Notes: generated by a model from the letters alone, not told the origin. Counted from the stretch's first letter, positions 55,202-62,946 are shown. The stretch: DNA of 64,000 bases from Bog-473 sp963742035 (GCA_963742035.1 CAVUKH010000007.1:708117-772116); one strand, 5' to 3'. Translations and numbers: made by a program.

Positions 55202-55231
55202 AGGACTCGAACCTGTGACCCCTTGCGCGTC
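55192..55231 (-). tRNA. tRNA-Val(GAC)-like 3' half (att site remnant)
   Basis: Read on the minus strand: anticodon GAC (55231-55229), T arm ACAGG-TTCGAGT-CCTGT (55216-55200), acceptor ACGGCCC and discriminator A (55199-55192). The sequence resembles the end of actinobacterial tRNA-Val(GAC). Upstream of the anticodon loop the needed 5' partner strands (CTTGC, GGGCCGT) are absent, so this is not an intact tRNA. It is the identity block that tyrosine integrases use, and the integrase gene starts 136 bases away. The rest of the 54899-55366 gap is low-complexity C/T-rich sequence without a gene. Confidence 0.75.
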
Positions 55232-55366
55232 ATCTGCGCCGGGGACACCCACCACACCTCACAGACCCCCACCGACCAGGACTTCCGTGTTCGGTGGGTG
55301 ACAGCGTGGGGCCCATTGTGGTCTCGAAGTGCCCCACAGAGTGCCCCAATTTGTGAGGAGGATCGC

Positions 55367-56524
55367 ATGGCGAGGTCACGCAAGCTCGGTTACGGCGAGG
55401 GTTCGATCTATCAACAATGCGACGGACGGTGGCGCGGCGAGCTCCGCCTCGGCACCAAGCGCCGTCGGGTCTCAGGCCCGACCCGGAGCGACGTGGTGCG
55501 CAAACTCGACGAGCTGCGCGCCCAGAGCGAGGCCGGACTGCCGCTCGGCAGCGACATACGCCTGGGCGAGTGGTTGGACTGGTACCAGGAGATGATTGAC
55601 GCTGAGAAGAACCCCAGCACCTGTGCCAACTGCGCCTGGGGAATCAAACAGCTCACGCCGCTGCGCGGCCGCCGACTGCGTGAGCTTGACGTCCTCGAAT
55701 TCGAAGCACTCCTCAAGGACTTGGCCAACCCCGCTCGCGGGTCGGCGGCCACGAAAGGACGCGGCGGGCGGGAGAAGCCGCTCTCGAAGTCATCGCTGAA
55801 CCGGATCAAGATGGTCCTCGGCGCCGCGCTCCACGAAGCCGAGCGTCGGGGCCTGGTGGCGCGCAATGTCGCGCGGCTGGCCCACCTGCCCGCCGGGGCG
55901 ACGGGTATCACGCCGCGGCGCTCCCTCACCATCGAGGAAGCCAACCGGTTCGTCGCCGCCGTGCGCGGTACCGAGGACGAAGCGCTCGTGCTCCTGGCGT
56001 TGACCATGGGGCTGCGCCCCGGAGAGGTCACCGGCCTGCCTTGGGACGCTGTGGACCTCGACGAGAGTGTCCTCACGGTCCGCCAGGCCCTCAAGCGCCT
56101 CCCTGACGGCACCTACACCATCGGGCCACCCAAAGTGGACAGCTATCGGATGCTGCGCCTGCCGGCGGAATTGCTCGACCTCCTACGGGCCCACCGTCTC
56201 GCCCAACGCAAGGCGCGCCTGTCCGCCCCGGTCTGGGAGGACCACGGACTGGTCTTCACCAATAGGGTCGGGCGGCCCATCGACTCGTCAAATCTGCGGC
56301 GCACCGTCGCTACGTATGCCAAGAGGGCAAACGTCGGGCACCTCTCCCCCAATGAGCTCCGTCATTCGGCCGCCTCACTCCTCGTGGCCAACGGCACCCC
56401 GCTCCAGGACGTCTCAGACATGCTTGGCCACCGCGACATACGGATGCTGGCCCAGACGTACCGCCACAAGATCCGCTCGATCGTCGACATCACGAGCGAC
56501 CAGGAGCGGATGCTTCTCGGCTGA
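55367..56524 (+). CDS. Tyrosine recombinase / integrase
   Basis: 385-residue phage-type integrase. An AP2-like N-terminus (GYGEGSIYQQCDGRWRGELRLGTKRRRVSG), a core-binding SAM-like domain (about 60-160) and a catalytic domain from about 185. Catalytic residues: Arg in MGLRPGEVTGLPW, Lys in IGPPKVDSYR, Arg in LSPNELRHSAASLL, His in MLGHRDIRM, Tyr in AQTYRHKIRS. The first box II position is Asn (NELR, not HxLR), a known variant position. GAGGAGG (55355-55361) five bases before ATG 55367 fixes the start. Adjacent to the tRNA-Val 3' half and followed by a small excisionase gene. Confidence 0.93.
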   Translation: MARSRKLGYGEGSIYQQCDGRWRGELRLGTKRRRVSGPTRSDVVRKLDELRAQSEAGLPLGSDIRLGEWLDWYQEMIDAEKNPSTCANCAWGIKQLTPLRGRRLRELDVLEFEALLKDLANPARGSAATKGRGGREKPLSKSSLNRIKMVLGAALHEAERRGLVARNVARLAHLPAGATGITPRRSLTIEEANRFVAAVRGTEDEALVLLALTMGLRPGEVTGLPWDAVDLDESVLTVRQALKRLPDGTYTIGPPKVDSYRMLRLPAELLDLLRAHRLAQRKARLSAPVWEDHGLVFTNRVGRPIDSSNLRRTVATYAKRANVGHLSPNELRHSAASLLVANGTPLQDVSDMLGHRDIRMLAQTYRHKIRSIVDITSDQERMLLG

Positions 56525-56585
56525 GCAAGCTCAACTCCACCGATGCAGCACGACAGAACAGCCTTATTCCGATATCGTGATTTCC

Positions 56586-56846
56586 CTAGTCCGAGAGCGC
56601 CTTCGTCCCACCATGAGCGATGAACCGCTCCACCTCGGATCGCGCAATCATGCGCTTCCTGCCAAGGTGGAACGACTCCATTTGACCCTTGGCGAGCAAA
56701 CCCCACACGAAATTTGGTGACGCACCGAGTAGCCACGCAGCCTGAGGCACGCTCAATGCCAACCGTGACGCCTCCGGCTCAACTGCCACAGTTGGCTTCT
56801 TCCGCCGACTCTTAGACCGATACGTACTGCCGACTGCACCAGCCAC
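56586..56846 (-). CDS. Excisionase-like HTH protein
   Basis: 86 residues. LALSVPQAAWLLGASPNFVWGLLAKGQMESFHLGRKRMIARSEVERFIAH is a MerR-like winged helix of the excisionase family; a basic N-terminus (RSKSRRKK) precedes it. Converges on the integrase gene 61 bases away. It probably directs excision of the element or regulates the integrase. Confidence 0.8.
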   Translation of the reverse strand: MAGAVGSTYRSKSRRKKPTVAVEPEASRLALSVPQAAWLLGASPNFVWGLLAKGQMESFHLGRKRMIARSEVERFIAHGGTKALSD

Positions 56847-57053
56847 GTCTCTCCCTTCGGCGCACTAAAGGGCTCCGCTCCAGCCATCAAGAAGGCGTCA
56901 CGGGCCACCATGTTAGGCTTCCTTGGGGGCTCCTCGGACCCGCCCTCATGTAATGACCATCGATCAGCCACCAGCCGCCCCTCTGCGACAGCTGTTCATG
57001 GAAAGCAGACCCGCAGATCACACTGAACGGGTCGCGTGACCGAATCCGTTGAG

Positions 57054-57190
57054 CTCTACATTGCGAAAGTCTGGCTCTCAGTGTTGTGACCAGGCCCTTT
57101 CCGAGTACGTTCCTGGTAGCGGCGTCGCCATCCCCTCAGGTCCCCTCACGATCCCTCGTCTTCCCTCACGATAAAGACACGTAAAGACAC
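57054..57190. repeat. Arm-like repeat, copy 1
   Basis: About 137 bases from CTCTACATTGCGAAAGT to ...GACACGTAAAGACACG, roughly 80% identical to 60405-60545. Inside are CCCCTCAGG, CCCTCACGATCCCTC and a doublet AAAGACACG-T-AAAGACACG. The tRNA T arm present beside copy 2 is absent here. Lies in the 384-base gap between the excisionase and the SDR-like gene; the rest of that gap shows nothing. Confidence 0.75.
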
Positions 57191-57230
57191 GCCGGGCACT
57201 ACAGAGCCAGCATCGTCGGGCGTGGACAGT

Positions 57231-58112
57231 TCATGGCTTCGCGACATCGGTGAGCACCTCCGGGAGCGCTGTGCAAGGGAGGTCGGGGTAGGTACGGCGA
57301 TGAGGCGCCGCGTCGAAAGTGAGATCGGTGCGGTCCATGGCGAGGGCGGCGCGAGCCTGTCGGCCGAGCTGAGGTTTGAGGTGTCCGATGGTGTGGGCCA
57401 TGAGACGCAGCATGACTGGAGGCGCGTGCCGGGGTGCGCCAGCGCGGCCACCGGCCGTCTGTACGGCTTCAGCGAGCTCGTTGAATGTGACGTTGTCTGG
57501 TCCGCCGATCTCCAGGGTCTTGGCCCGGGTGGTGGGGTCGGTGGCGGCGAGCTCGACTAGGGCTGCGACGTCGGCGACGGAGACGAAGTTGATGGGATTG
57601 TCGCCACGGCCGAACACGAGAGGTCGGCCGGAGCGGGCGGCTGTCTGCTGGAGAAGCTCGATCCACAGCTCGAGGAAGGCAGTGGAGCGAATGATGGTGG
57701 TCGGGACCCCACTGGCCCTCGCGTGATCTTCGGCGGCATGCTTCATGCGGAACAGCTCCATGGGACTGTCGGCCGCCGCCCCGACGGTCGAGACCAACAC
57801 TAAGTCGGCGCCGGCGGCTTTCATCGCATCGATGAGGTTGGCGTTGCCGTCTCGATCGACGGTGGCCGGTGAGTTGCCTCGTGGTCCCATGAAGCCGTGC
57901 ATCGCCGATACAACGGTCTCGACGCCGGCGGTCGCCGGTTTGAGGCTGGCCCGGTCTCGTACGTCGCCGGTCACCACCTCGACTTGATCGCCGGCGAGGT
58001 GGGCGGCGCGGGCGCGGTCGCGAGTCAGCACACGGACGGGGAGTCCCCTGATGACGAGGCGGTTGACGACGAGGGTGCCGAGCCTGCCCGTCCCTCCGGC
58101 GACGAGGATCAC
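57231..58112 (-). CDS. NmrA-like / atypical SDR NAD(P)-binding protein
   Basis: 293 residues. LVAGGTGRLGTLVVNRLVIRG is the atypical-SDR nucleotide motif (G-G-x-G-x-x-G) and VRVLTRDRARAAHL a basic strip suggesting NADP. LVLVSTVGAAADSPMELFRMKHAAEDHARASGVPTTIIRSTAFLELW and GGPDNVTFNELAEAV follow the NmrA/HSCARG pattern. The classical Tyr-x-x-x-Lys is not present, as expected for this class. Last gene of a three-gene operon, start overlapping the previous stop (ATGA). Redox sensor or reductase; not decided. Confidence 0.87.
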   Translation of the reverse strand: MILVAGGTGRLGTLVVNRLVIRGLPVRVLTRDRARAAHLAGDQVEVVTGDVRDRASLKPATAGVETVVSAMHGFMGPRGNSPATVDRDGNANLIDAMKAAGADLVLVSTVGAAADSPMELFRMKHAAEDHARASGVPTTIIRSTAFLELWIELLQQTAARSGRPLVFGRGDNPINFVSVADVAALVELAATDPTTRAKTLEIGGPDNVTFNELAEAVQTAGGRAGAPRHAPPVMLRLMAHTIGHLKPQLGRQARAALAMDRTDLTFDAAPHRRTYPDLPCTALPEVLTDVAKP

Positions 58113-58573
58113 GAGGGACCGCTGGGTGCGACTTGGTCGTGGACGGCCTTGTCGACAGTCCCGGCCGCCTCTTGGACGGGTTCGAGGTAGAAACGGGCCC
58201 AGGCGGCCAGACCGTCTACCACCCCAAAGATCACCACGCCTCGCATGATGTGAGCCGTGCCGTCAGGGCGAGTACCGCGATGCTCCCATTCCGTCCACGC
58301 GGTGTCGCCATCGACAGTGCAACGAAGCATCTCGGTGCTGACATCGGGAATTGCAGCGAAGATCTGGGTCCAGTTCTTGCGGACCTGCTCGCGGCCGGTG
58401 AAGCCCCGCTCGGGATGCGCCGGGGTTTCGTTGCGGTAGTCGGACGTGAAACAGGCGACAAGCGCCTCGAGATCGTGGTCGTTGGTCGCCCGCCGAAGGC
58501 GCTCCACCATCGCCGCCGGTCCGCCCTGGTCTTGCCCGGCCTCCATCGCTCCTCGACTCTTATTTGGTGTCAT
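58109..58573 (-). CDS. SnoaL-like / ester-cyclase-like NTF2-fold protein
   Basis: 154 residues. MVERLRRATNDHDLEALVACFTSDYRNETPAHPERGFTGREQVRKNWTQIFAAIPDVSTEMLRCTVDGDTAWTEWEHRGTRPDG is the SnoaL pattern, and RGVVIFGVVDGLAAWARFYLEPV the last strands. Overlaps both neighbours by ATGA. It may be a small isomerase or hydrolase acting with the SDR-like protein. Regulated, by position, by the divergent TetR. Confidence 0.85.
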   Translation of the reverse strand: MTPNKSRGAMEAGQDQGGPAAMVERLRRATNDHDLEALVACFTSDYRNETPAHPERGFTGREQVRKNWTQIFAAIPDVSTEMLRCTVDGDTAWTEWEHRGTRPDGTAHIMRGVVIFGVVDGLAAWARFYLEPVQEAAGTVDKAVHDQVAPSGPS

Positions 58574-58851
58574 TTGGATGCGGCGCTGGCGGTGACGGGT
58601 CGGAACTCGACGCTGGTGATCGTCACGCCGGGCGTCGGGGACACGCCCGCGGGAGGGGCGGTCTGACGGGCCTGCTCCTCGGTGTCGAACACGACGAGCG
58701 ACACGCCCTGCCCGTCGGATGGTTCAAGCCAGTACCCGGCGACGAAGCCGGGTGCCGCACTCACCATCGGGATGATCTCTTCCTTCAGGGTCTTCTGTGC
58801 CTGGTCGAGCTCAGCTGGTTCGATGGTCACGGTCATGAGCACTGCATGCAT
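58570..58851 (-). CDS. ABM-like dimeric alpha/beta-barrel protein
   Basis: 93 residues: MHAVLMTVTIEPAELDQAQKTLKEEIIPMVSAAPGFVAGYWLEPSDGQGVSLVVFDTEEQARQTA is a single dimeric-barrel module. Small monooxygenases and stress-response proteins have this form; no catalytic residues assigned. First gene of the TetR-divergent operon; stop overlaps the SnoaL-like start (ATGA). Confidence 0.75.
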   Translation of the reverse strand: MHAVLMTVTIEPAELDQAQKTLKEEIIPMVSAAPGFVAGYWLEPSDGQGVSLVVFDTEEQARQTAPPAGVSPTPGVTITSVEFRPVTASAASK

Positions 58852-58866
58852 GTCAGAGTCCTCTCC

Positions 58867-58895
58867 AACTGGTGTCAGTTCCAGTGTACTAGAAT
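58867..58895. promoter_or_regulatory. TetR operator candidate and leaderless -10 box
   Basis: AACTG-GTGT-CAGTT (58867-58880) is a perfect inverted repeat in the 56-base space between divergent starts at 58851 and 58908. TAGAAT (58890-58895) is a good -10 box 12 bases before the TetR ATG, so that mRNA would have almost no leader. Binding by the adjacent TetR is inferred. Confidence 0.6.
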
Positions 58896-58907
58896 AGATC
58901 CATTACT

Positions 58908-59594
58908 ATGGAGCGAAAACGACCCTCTGTCAAGCCGAAACGCCGGTACAACTCGACCCGCCGGCAAGAGCAGGCTCGCCAGACTCGTGAGGCGATCATC
59001 GGCACGGCCCGACGGCTGTTCCTGCGCGACGGGTTCGCGTCAACCACCGTCGCCACCATCGCCGCCGAGACCCGAGTGTCGGTGGACACCATCTACAAGA
59101 CCTTCGGCGGAAAGGCGGGCCTGGTCCGGGCCATCTGCGAGGAGGCGCTGATCGGCGGAGGACCCATCCCTGCCGAATCCCGCTCCGACGTATTGCAGGA
59201 AACCGAAAGGGATCCTCGACAGATCATCGCGGGTTGGGGCAACCTCACCATCGAGGTCGCTCCCCGTATCGCGCCGATCTTGCTGCTGGTGCGCGTCGCA
59301 GCGTCCGCAGATCAGGAAATGGCCAGCCTCCAATCCGAGATGGACGCGCAGCGTCTCGAACGAATGACGAACAACGCCCGTAACCTCGCTGCCGCTGGCC
59401 ACCTGCGCGACAACGTCACGGTGTCCCGGGCCGGCGAAATCATGTGGACCTACAGCTCCCCCGAGCTCTACGAGTTGCTCGTCCTCACTCGCGGCTGGCC
59501 TCTTAGTCGCTACGCCGACTTCATCGTCGACGCCATGATCGCCGCCCTTCTGCCACCTGAGGCCGCGAACCCTCCCATCATCCATCGGCTCTGA
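58908..59594 (+). CDS. TetR-family transcriptional regulator
   Basis: 228 residues. The HTH is in REAIIGTARRLFLRDGFASTTVATIAAETRVSVDTIYKTFGGKAGLVRAI (about 26-76) after a basic N-terminus. The C-terminal 140 residues are the ligand and dimer domain (VAPRIAPILLLVRVAASADQEMASL, ELYELLVLTRGWPLSRYADFIVDAMIAALL). Divergent from the ABM/SnoaL/SDR operon with a likely operator between, so it probably represses that operon and itself until it meets an unknown ligand. Confidence 0.92.
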   Translation: MERKRPSVKPKRRYNSTRRQEQARQTREAIIGTARRLFLRDGFASTTVATIAAETRVSVDTIYKTFGGKAGLVRAICEEALIGGGPIPAESRSDVLQETERDPRQIIAGWGNLTIEVAPRIAPILLLVRVAASADQEMASLQSEMDAQRLERMTNNARNLAAAGHLRDNVTVSRAGEIMWTYSSPELYELLVLTRGWPLSRYADFIVDAMIAALLPPEAANPPIIHRL

Positions 59595-60377
59595 CCGTCT
59601 GAATCGGCGGGAGCGCGGCGGTTTCGCGCGGCGCGAACGCGTCGCAGTCCACATGCACCGCCACTCAGATCTCATCGGCATGAGTCAAGCGGTGAATACT
59701 GGGTTCGCCGGCAAGTGCAGCCACGCCGAGATCGACGTTCCGACCATCGACACCGCCGCACGTCGCCGTTCCGAGAGGAGATCGAAAGCGAGTGGGAAAA
59801 CATGCGGGGCCACCAACTCCCCCGGGCCCGTTGCCACCCTTCGCCGACTTCTAGTCGACCCTCGACGATGCATTTGGCTGGCTCGCAGGCACGCTCCGCA
59901 TCGTCGAGCTACCCCGAGCTTCGCACGGCACATTGGACCCCGACTGGGAGGCGCCCAAGGCCATCACCTCGTATAGGCGTGGCGTACCACTCGAGTTGCT
60001 CCGCCACGACGGAGTCAACCACCTGAAGGTCGACATCGACCACCGAGCCGAGAACGGACGATGGGGATCACGGCGGGTCGAGCCCTACTCACCTGCGCTA
60101 CACCCAAGACGGCAACCTGATCCCCTTCGTCGTCAATGACCATGGACAGCCTCGGACTAACAGTCGACCGCATCGCAGGCATCCGTCCAACGACGGCGAC
60201 CTTCCAGCCGAAGTTCGAGTCGAGTTCTGAGTTCGACACCACAATGGACCGTGCACTCATAGCAATGTGCCCAGCTCTCACGGTCCGATTCACTCGTCAC
60301 ATGACCGGTAAAGACACGCCGGAAAATCTGTTCGTCTGGGCGGATTCCACTTTCGGCCCTCTGACCTGGGCCTTTAG
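59595..60377. other. Gene-poor region with decayed coding remnant
   Basis: 783 bases without an intact gene. From about 59868 to 60139 one + frame reads FGWLAGTLRIVELPRASHGT then LDPDWEAPKAITSYRRGVP and LELLRHDGVNHLKVDIDHRA, which looks protein-like, but an in-frame TAG (about 59853) and no start precede it. Probably the stub of a gene; I cannot name the family. The rest shows nothing. Confidence 0.4.
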
Positions 60378-60419
60378 TGGAGGTGAAGGGACTCGAACCC
60401 TCGGCCTCTACATTGCGAA
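60378..60419 (-). tRNA. tRNA 3' half with anticodon loop CGC (att-like)
   Basis: On the minus strand: loop TTCGCAA (60419-60413, anticodon CGC, Ala type), T arm GAGGG-TTCGAGT-CCCTT (60402-60386), acceptor strip CACCTCC and discriminator A. The 5' half is missing, with the break in the anticodon loop as for the tRNA-Val-like fragment at 55.2 kb. The arm repeat copy 2 begins inside it and continues outward. Confidence 0.65.
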
Positions 60420-60545
60420 AGTGTGGCTCTCAGTGTTTTTACCAGGCCCTTTCCGAGGACTTTCCTGGTAGCCGGCGTTTTGATCCCCTCAGGCTCCCTC
60501 ACGATCCCTCTCCTTCCCTCTCGATAGGGTCACGTAAGGTCACGC
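60405..60545. repeat. Arm-like repeat, copy 2
   Basis: About 140 bases matching 57054-57190 from CTCTACATTGCGAAAGT through CCCTCAGG, CCCTCACGATCCCTC and a doublet AGGGTCACG-T-AAGGTCACG. The doublet is kept in both copies although its bases differ (AAAGACACG versus AGGGTCACG), as expected for integrase arm sites that have diverged together. Confidence 0.75.
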
Positions 60546-60548
60546 TTC

Positions 60549-60681
60549 TCAGGCCATCCGCTTGCGATTCCGGCACCGGTTGATATCGATGTAGTCATCC
60601 AGATCCTCAACGTCGTAACGGGTGGATCCGGCGACCTTTACGGCACTTCGGAAATGAGCGGGGTACGGCGATCGCGATTGT
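60549..60681 (-). pseudogene. Excisionase C-terminal remnant
   Basis: Minus-strand frame ending in TGA at 60549 reads PYPAHFRSAVKVAGSTRYDV followed by EDLDDYIDINRCRNRKRMA, the wing and end of an excisionase-type HTH. The helix-turn-helix start upstream is missing or frameshifted. It follows the second arm repeat just as the intact excisionase gene accompanies the first, so it belongs to a second, decayed element. 60682-60804 shows nothing. Confidence 0.6.
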
Positions 60682-60804
60682 GAGCATCCGGCACAACTTG
60701 GCGGTTATGGGATACCGGACGGGCATTCAATCGAGATACCTTTCGTAGCGCTCAGCTATGGACTCCCCGGCCCAGCGCGATCAACTCCCGAGTACCTGCA
60801 ACGC

Positions 60805-61158
60805 TCACATTGATACCTGATCGCCCATAAGGATCAGATTCTCGACTTCGTTTAGCTTGGCGGAACTCAATGTCCCCACCTTTTCAATCAGATCCTCTTG
60901 CGACGAGGTGAAAACCCACGTGCAGTTGATGTGTCCCGGTCTGGGCAGTCCTACTCGGACGACATGGCCATTGAGTCCGAGGTCAACTTCCACGGCCACA
61001 CCCGAGATGTCTTCGTTGGCTGGCTCGACAGCGACCACGCACCGAAGATCGTCATTGTCGAGTCTGGAGAGCACGACCACTGGGCGAAGGTGGTCGAACG
61101 CTGCCATCCAGACATCACCCCGATTGACAATCTCGTCGGTCCTGGGAGTCGGGTTCAC
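60805..61158 (-). CDS. PemK/MazF-family toxin
   Basis: 117-residue endoribonuclease toxin of the MazF type. NRGDVWMAAFDHLRPVVVLS (RGDVW and RPVVVLS motifs, about 12-31), VAVEPANEDISGVAVEVDLGLNGHVVRVGLPRPGHINCTW and DLIEKVGTLSSAKLNEVENLIL at the end. The family cuts mRNA in single-stranded sites and is held by an antitoxin encoded just upstream. GTG 61158 overlaps the stop of the upstream frame (GTGA), but of that frame only T-N-M-T-Q-stop remains before an insertion element begins. The toxin frame itself looks intact. See findings. Confidence 0.82.
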   Translation of the reverse strand: MNPTPRTDEIVNRGDVWMAAFDHLRPVVVLSRLDNDDLRCVVAVEPANEDISGVAVEVDLGLNGHVVRVGLPRPGHINCTWVFTSSQEDLIEKVGTLSSAKLNEVENLILMGDQVSM

Positions 61159-61172
61159 TGCGTCATGTTAGT

Positions 61173-62598
61173 GGCACTTCCGAATCGAGCGGGGGCGAGC
61201 GGGGTGTGGCCGGACGGGAGGGATCCGCGAGCGCGTAGCGGGGGTCCACCAGTCTGAGGTTTCTCGACGACCGCAGACGGAGGACCCCCGTGGTGACAGA
61301 CCCTACGCGCATGTGCGAGCTGCTTGTCGGCTTGCCTGAGGTGACCGTGCTCGGCCTCGACGACGAGGTGGGCGCCCCGTTGTCCATCCATGTCGAAACT
61401 CGTGCTCGACGTCCGGGATGCTCGGAGTGCGGCGTGCTCGCCCGGGTGAAGGACCGTCCGGTGGTCACCCTTGTCGATCTTGCCGCGTTCGGCCGTCCCA
61501 CCCGCCTCGTGTGGCACAAGTTCCGGTGGCACTGCGCGGAGCCGACCTGTCCGGGCGGCAGCTGGACCGAGGACGAGCCGAGCATCGCAGCCAAGCGACT
61601 GATGCTGTCGGATCGGGCCGGACGGTGGGTCACCGAACAGGTCGGCCGTCACGCCAGGACCGTGAACGAGATCGCTGTCGAGCTCGGTTGTGACTGGCAC
61701 ACCATCAACGACACCGTCGTCGCCTACGGCACCGCCCTGGTGGAACACACAGACCGTTTCGGAACGGTGGAGGCCCTCGGTCTCGACGAGGTGCTCTTCG
61801 TCCGGCTCGGCCCATTCCACCGACAGGAGTTCTCCACCCAGATCGTCGACGTCGAAGCGCGGCCAGCTCCTCGACGTCGTTCCTGGTCGGAGTGGTGAAA
61901 AGCCCGAAGGCGTGGCTGGAGGCGAAAGGGCAAGGAGTGGCGGGACGAGGTCCGCTGGGCGACCCTCGACCTCTCCGGTCCCTACCGGGCGGTGTTCGAC
62001 GAGATGCTGCCCGACGCCACCCAGGTGGCCGATCCATTCCACGTGGTCAAGCTCGCCAACACCAAGCTCGACGAGTGCCGCCGGCGGGTGCAGAACGAGA
62101 CGATGGGCCACCGCGGCCACAAGTCCGACCCCCTCTATCGCTGCCGGCGACTGCTCACCAAGGCCGACGAGCGCCTCGATGAGAAAGGGACGCGAGAAGC
62201 TCCTCGGGCTGCTGCGGGCCGGCGATCCCGAAGGCGAGGTGACCACCGCCTGGCACGCCAAAGAGGCCGTCCGCGAGCTCTACACCCACACCGATGCCGA
62301 ACTCGCGCTCGAGTGGTTGGAACGGCTCGCGATGACATGGGCGACACCGACAACCCGATCGAGGTCCGCTCGCTCGGCCGGACCCTCAAGCGATGGAAGC
62401 ACCAGATCGTCGCCTGGCACACGCGCCACGTGAGCAACGGACCCACCGAAGCGGTCAACAACTTCATCAAGCGGGTCAAGCGCGCCGCCTTCGGCTTCAC
62501 GTCCTTCCGCAACTACCGGGTCCGGTCGCTGCTCTACGCCGGCAAGCCCAACTGGGCGCTGCTCGCGACGATCACACCCCGTTGAAATCCGAAGTCCC
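61173..62598 (+). mobile_element. ISL3-like insertion sequence
   Basis: About 1.43 kb. Left end GGCACTTCCGAATCGAGCGG (61173-61192) matches, inverted, the right end (minus strand GGGACTTCGGATTTCAACGG, reading back from 62598) at most positions, so imperfect terminal inverted repeats of about 20 bases. It contains one frameshifted ISL3-type transposase. No matching 8-base target repeats (ATGTTAGT left, CCTTTACT right), so one end may have been joined by deletion. It separates the MazF-like gene from an HTH gene fragment. Confidence 0.8.
61290..62585 (+). pseudogene. ISL3-family transposase, multiply frameshifted
   Basis: First frame (61290-61898) begins MVTDPTRMCELLVGLPEVTV and carries the zinc-finger-like CxxC/HxxxxC pattern (RRPGCSECGV, WHCAEPTCPGG), the HTH ARTVNEIAVELGCDWHTINDTV and the catalytic start EALGLDEVLFVR. 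After about 61850 homology hops frame (LLDVVPGRSG, then PKAWLEAKG, then WRDEVRWATLDLSGPYR with FDEMLPDATQVADPFHVVKLAN, then EKLLGLLRAGDPEG, then NPIEVRSLGRTLKRWK to the stop at 62585). I count at least five shifts. Either dead, or this stretch has sequence errors. With them repaired it would be about 430 residues. Confidence 0.85.
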
Positions 62599-62782
62599 CC
62601 TTTACTATCGGCAACTCGCCGCTGCCGACGAGGCGTTCGATGGTTGCCCGGGAGACGCCCAAGTAGGCCGCTGCGAGACCAACCCGACGCTGACGTCTCA
62701 CCTCAGCTGCCGAGCCCTCCGGTCGAAAGGTCGCCCGATCTATTCCCATAACGCTTGATTCGTCCCACTCAATCCCGGCCAT
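62599..62782 (-). pseudogene. Truncated HTH (excisionase-type) gene, possible antitoxin
   Basis: From ATG 62782 the frame reads MAGIEWDESSVMGIDRATFR, continues RRVGLAAAYLGVSRATIERL, then VGSGELPIVKG, and then runs into the right end of the insertion sequence. This is the N-terminal HTH of an excisionase-type DNA-binding protein; the wing is lost. It lies upstream of, and in the same direction as, the MazF-like gene across the IS, so it may be the toxin's antitoxin or an excisionase. Identity as antitoxin is inference. Confidence 0.6.
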
Positions 62783-62916
62783 CAGACCAACTCTCGATCC
62801 GGAGTCACGTGGCTGATCATGGGATCGTTGGTATCCTCGTTCGGCCGCGCAGAACATACGCCTCGTCGCCTTTGCAAATCGCCTTGCCCCACCGTCTCAT
62901 CGCCCATAATCAGCCC

Positions 62917-62946
62917 GTACCTTGTAATCGACTTTACAAGGTACGC
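62917..62946. repeat. Perfect 12-base inverted repeat (operator-like)
   Basis: CGTACCTTGTAA (62917-62928), spacer TCGACT, TTACAAGGTACG (62935-62946). The arms match perfectly. Twelve-base arms with a 6-base centre suit a dimeric repressor site or a stem-loop; no gene that it would control is visible close by. The surrounding 62783-63376 shows no supportable gene. Confidence 0.7.

Noticed and set aside
55192..55260. Intact tRNA-Val gene
   Set aside because: The 5' acceptor, D arm and 5' anticodon stem partners are missing.
60377..60583. Small frame reading KGLEPSASTLRKCGSQ
   Set aside because: This kind of peptide comes from translating across a tRNA end; the DNA is a tRNA 3' half plus arm repeat.
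61165..62606. Target-site duplication of the IS
   Set aside because: ATGTTAGT on the left and CCTTTACT on the right do not match.
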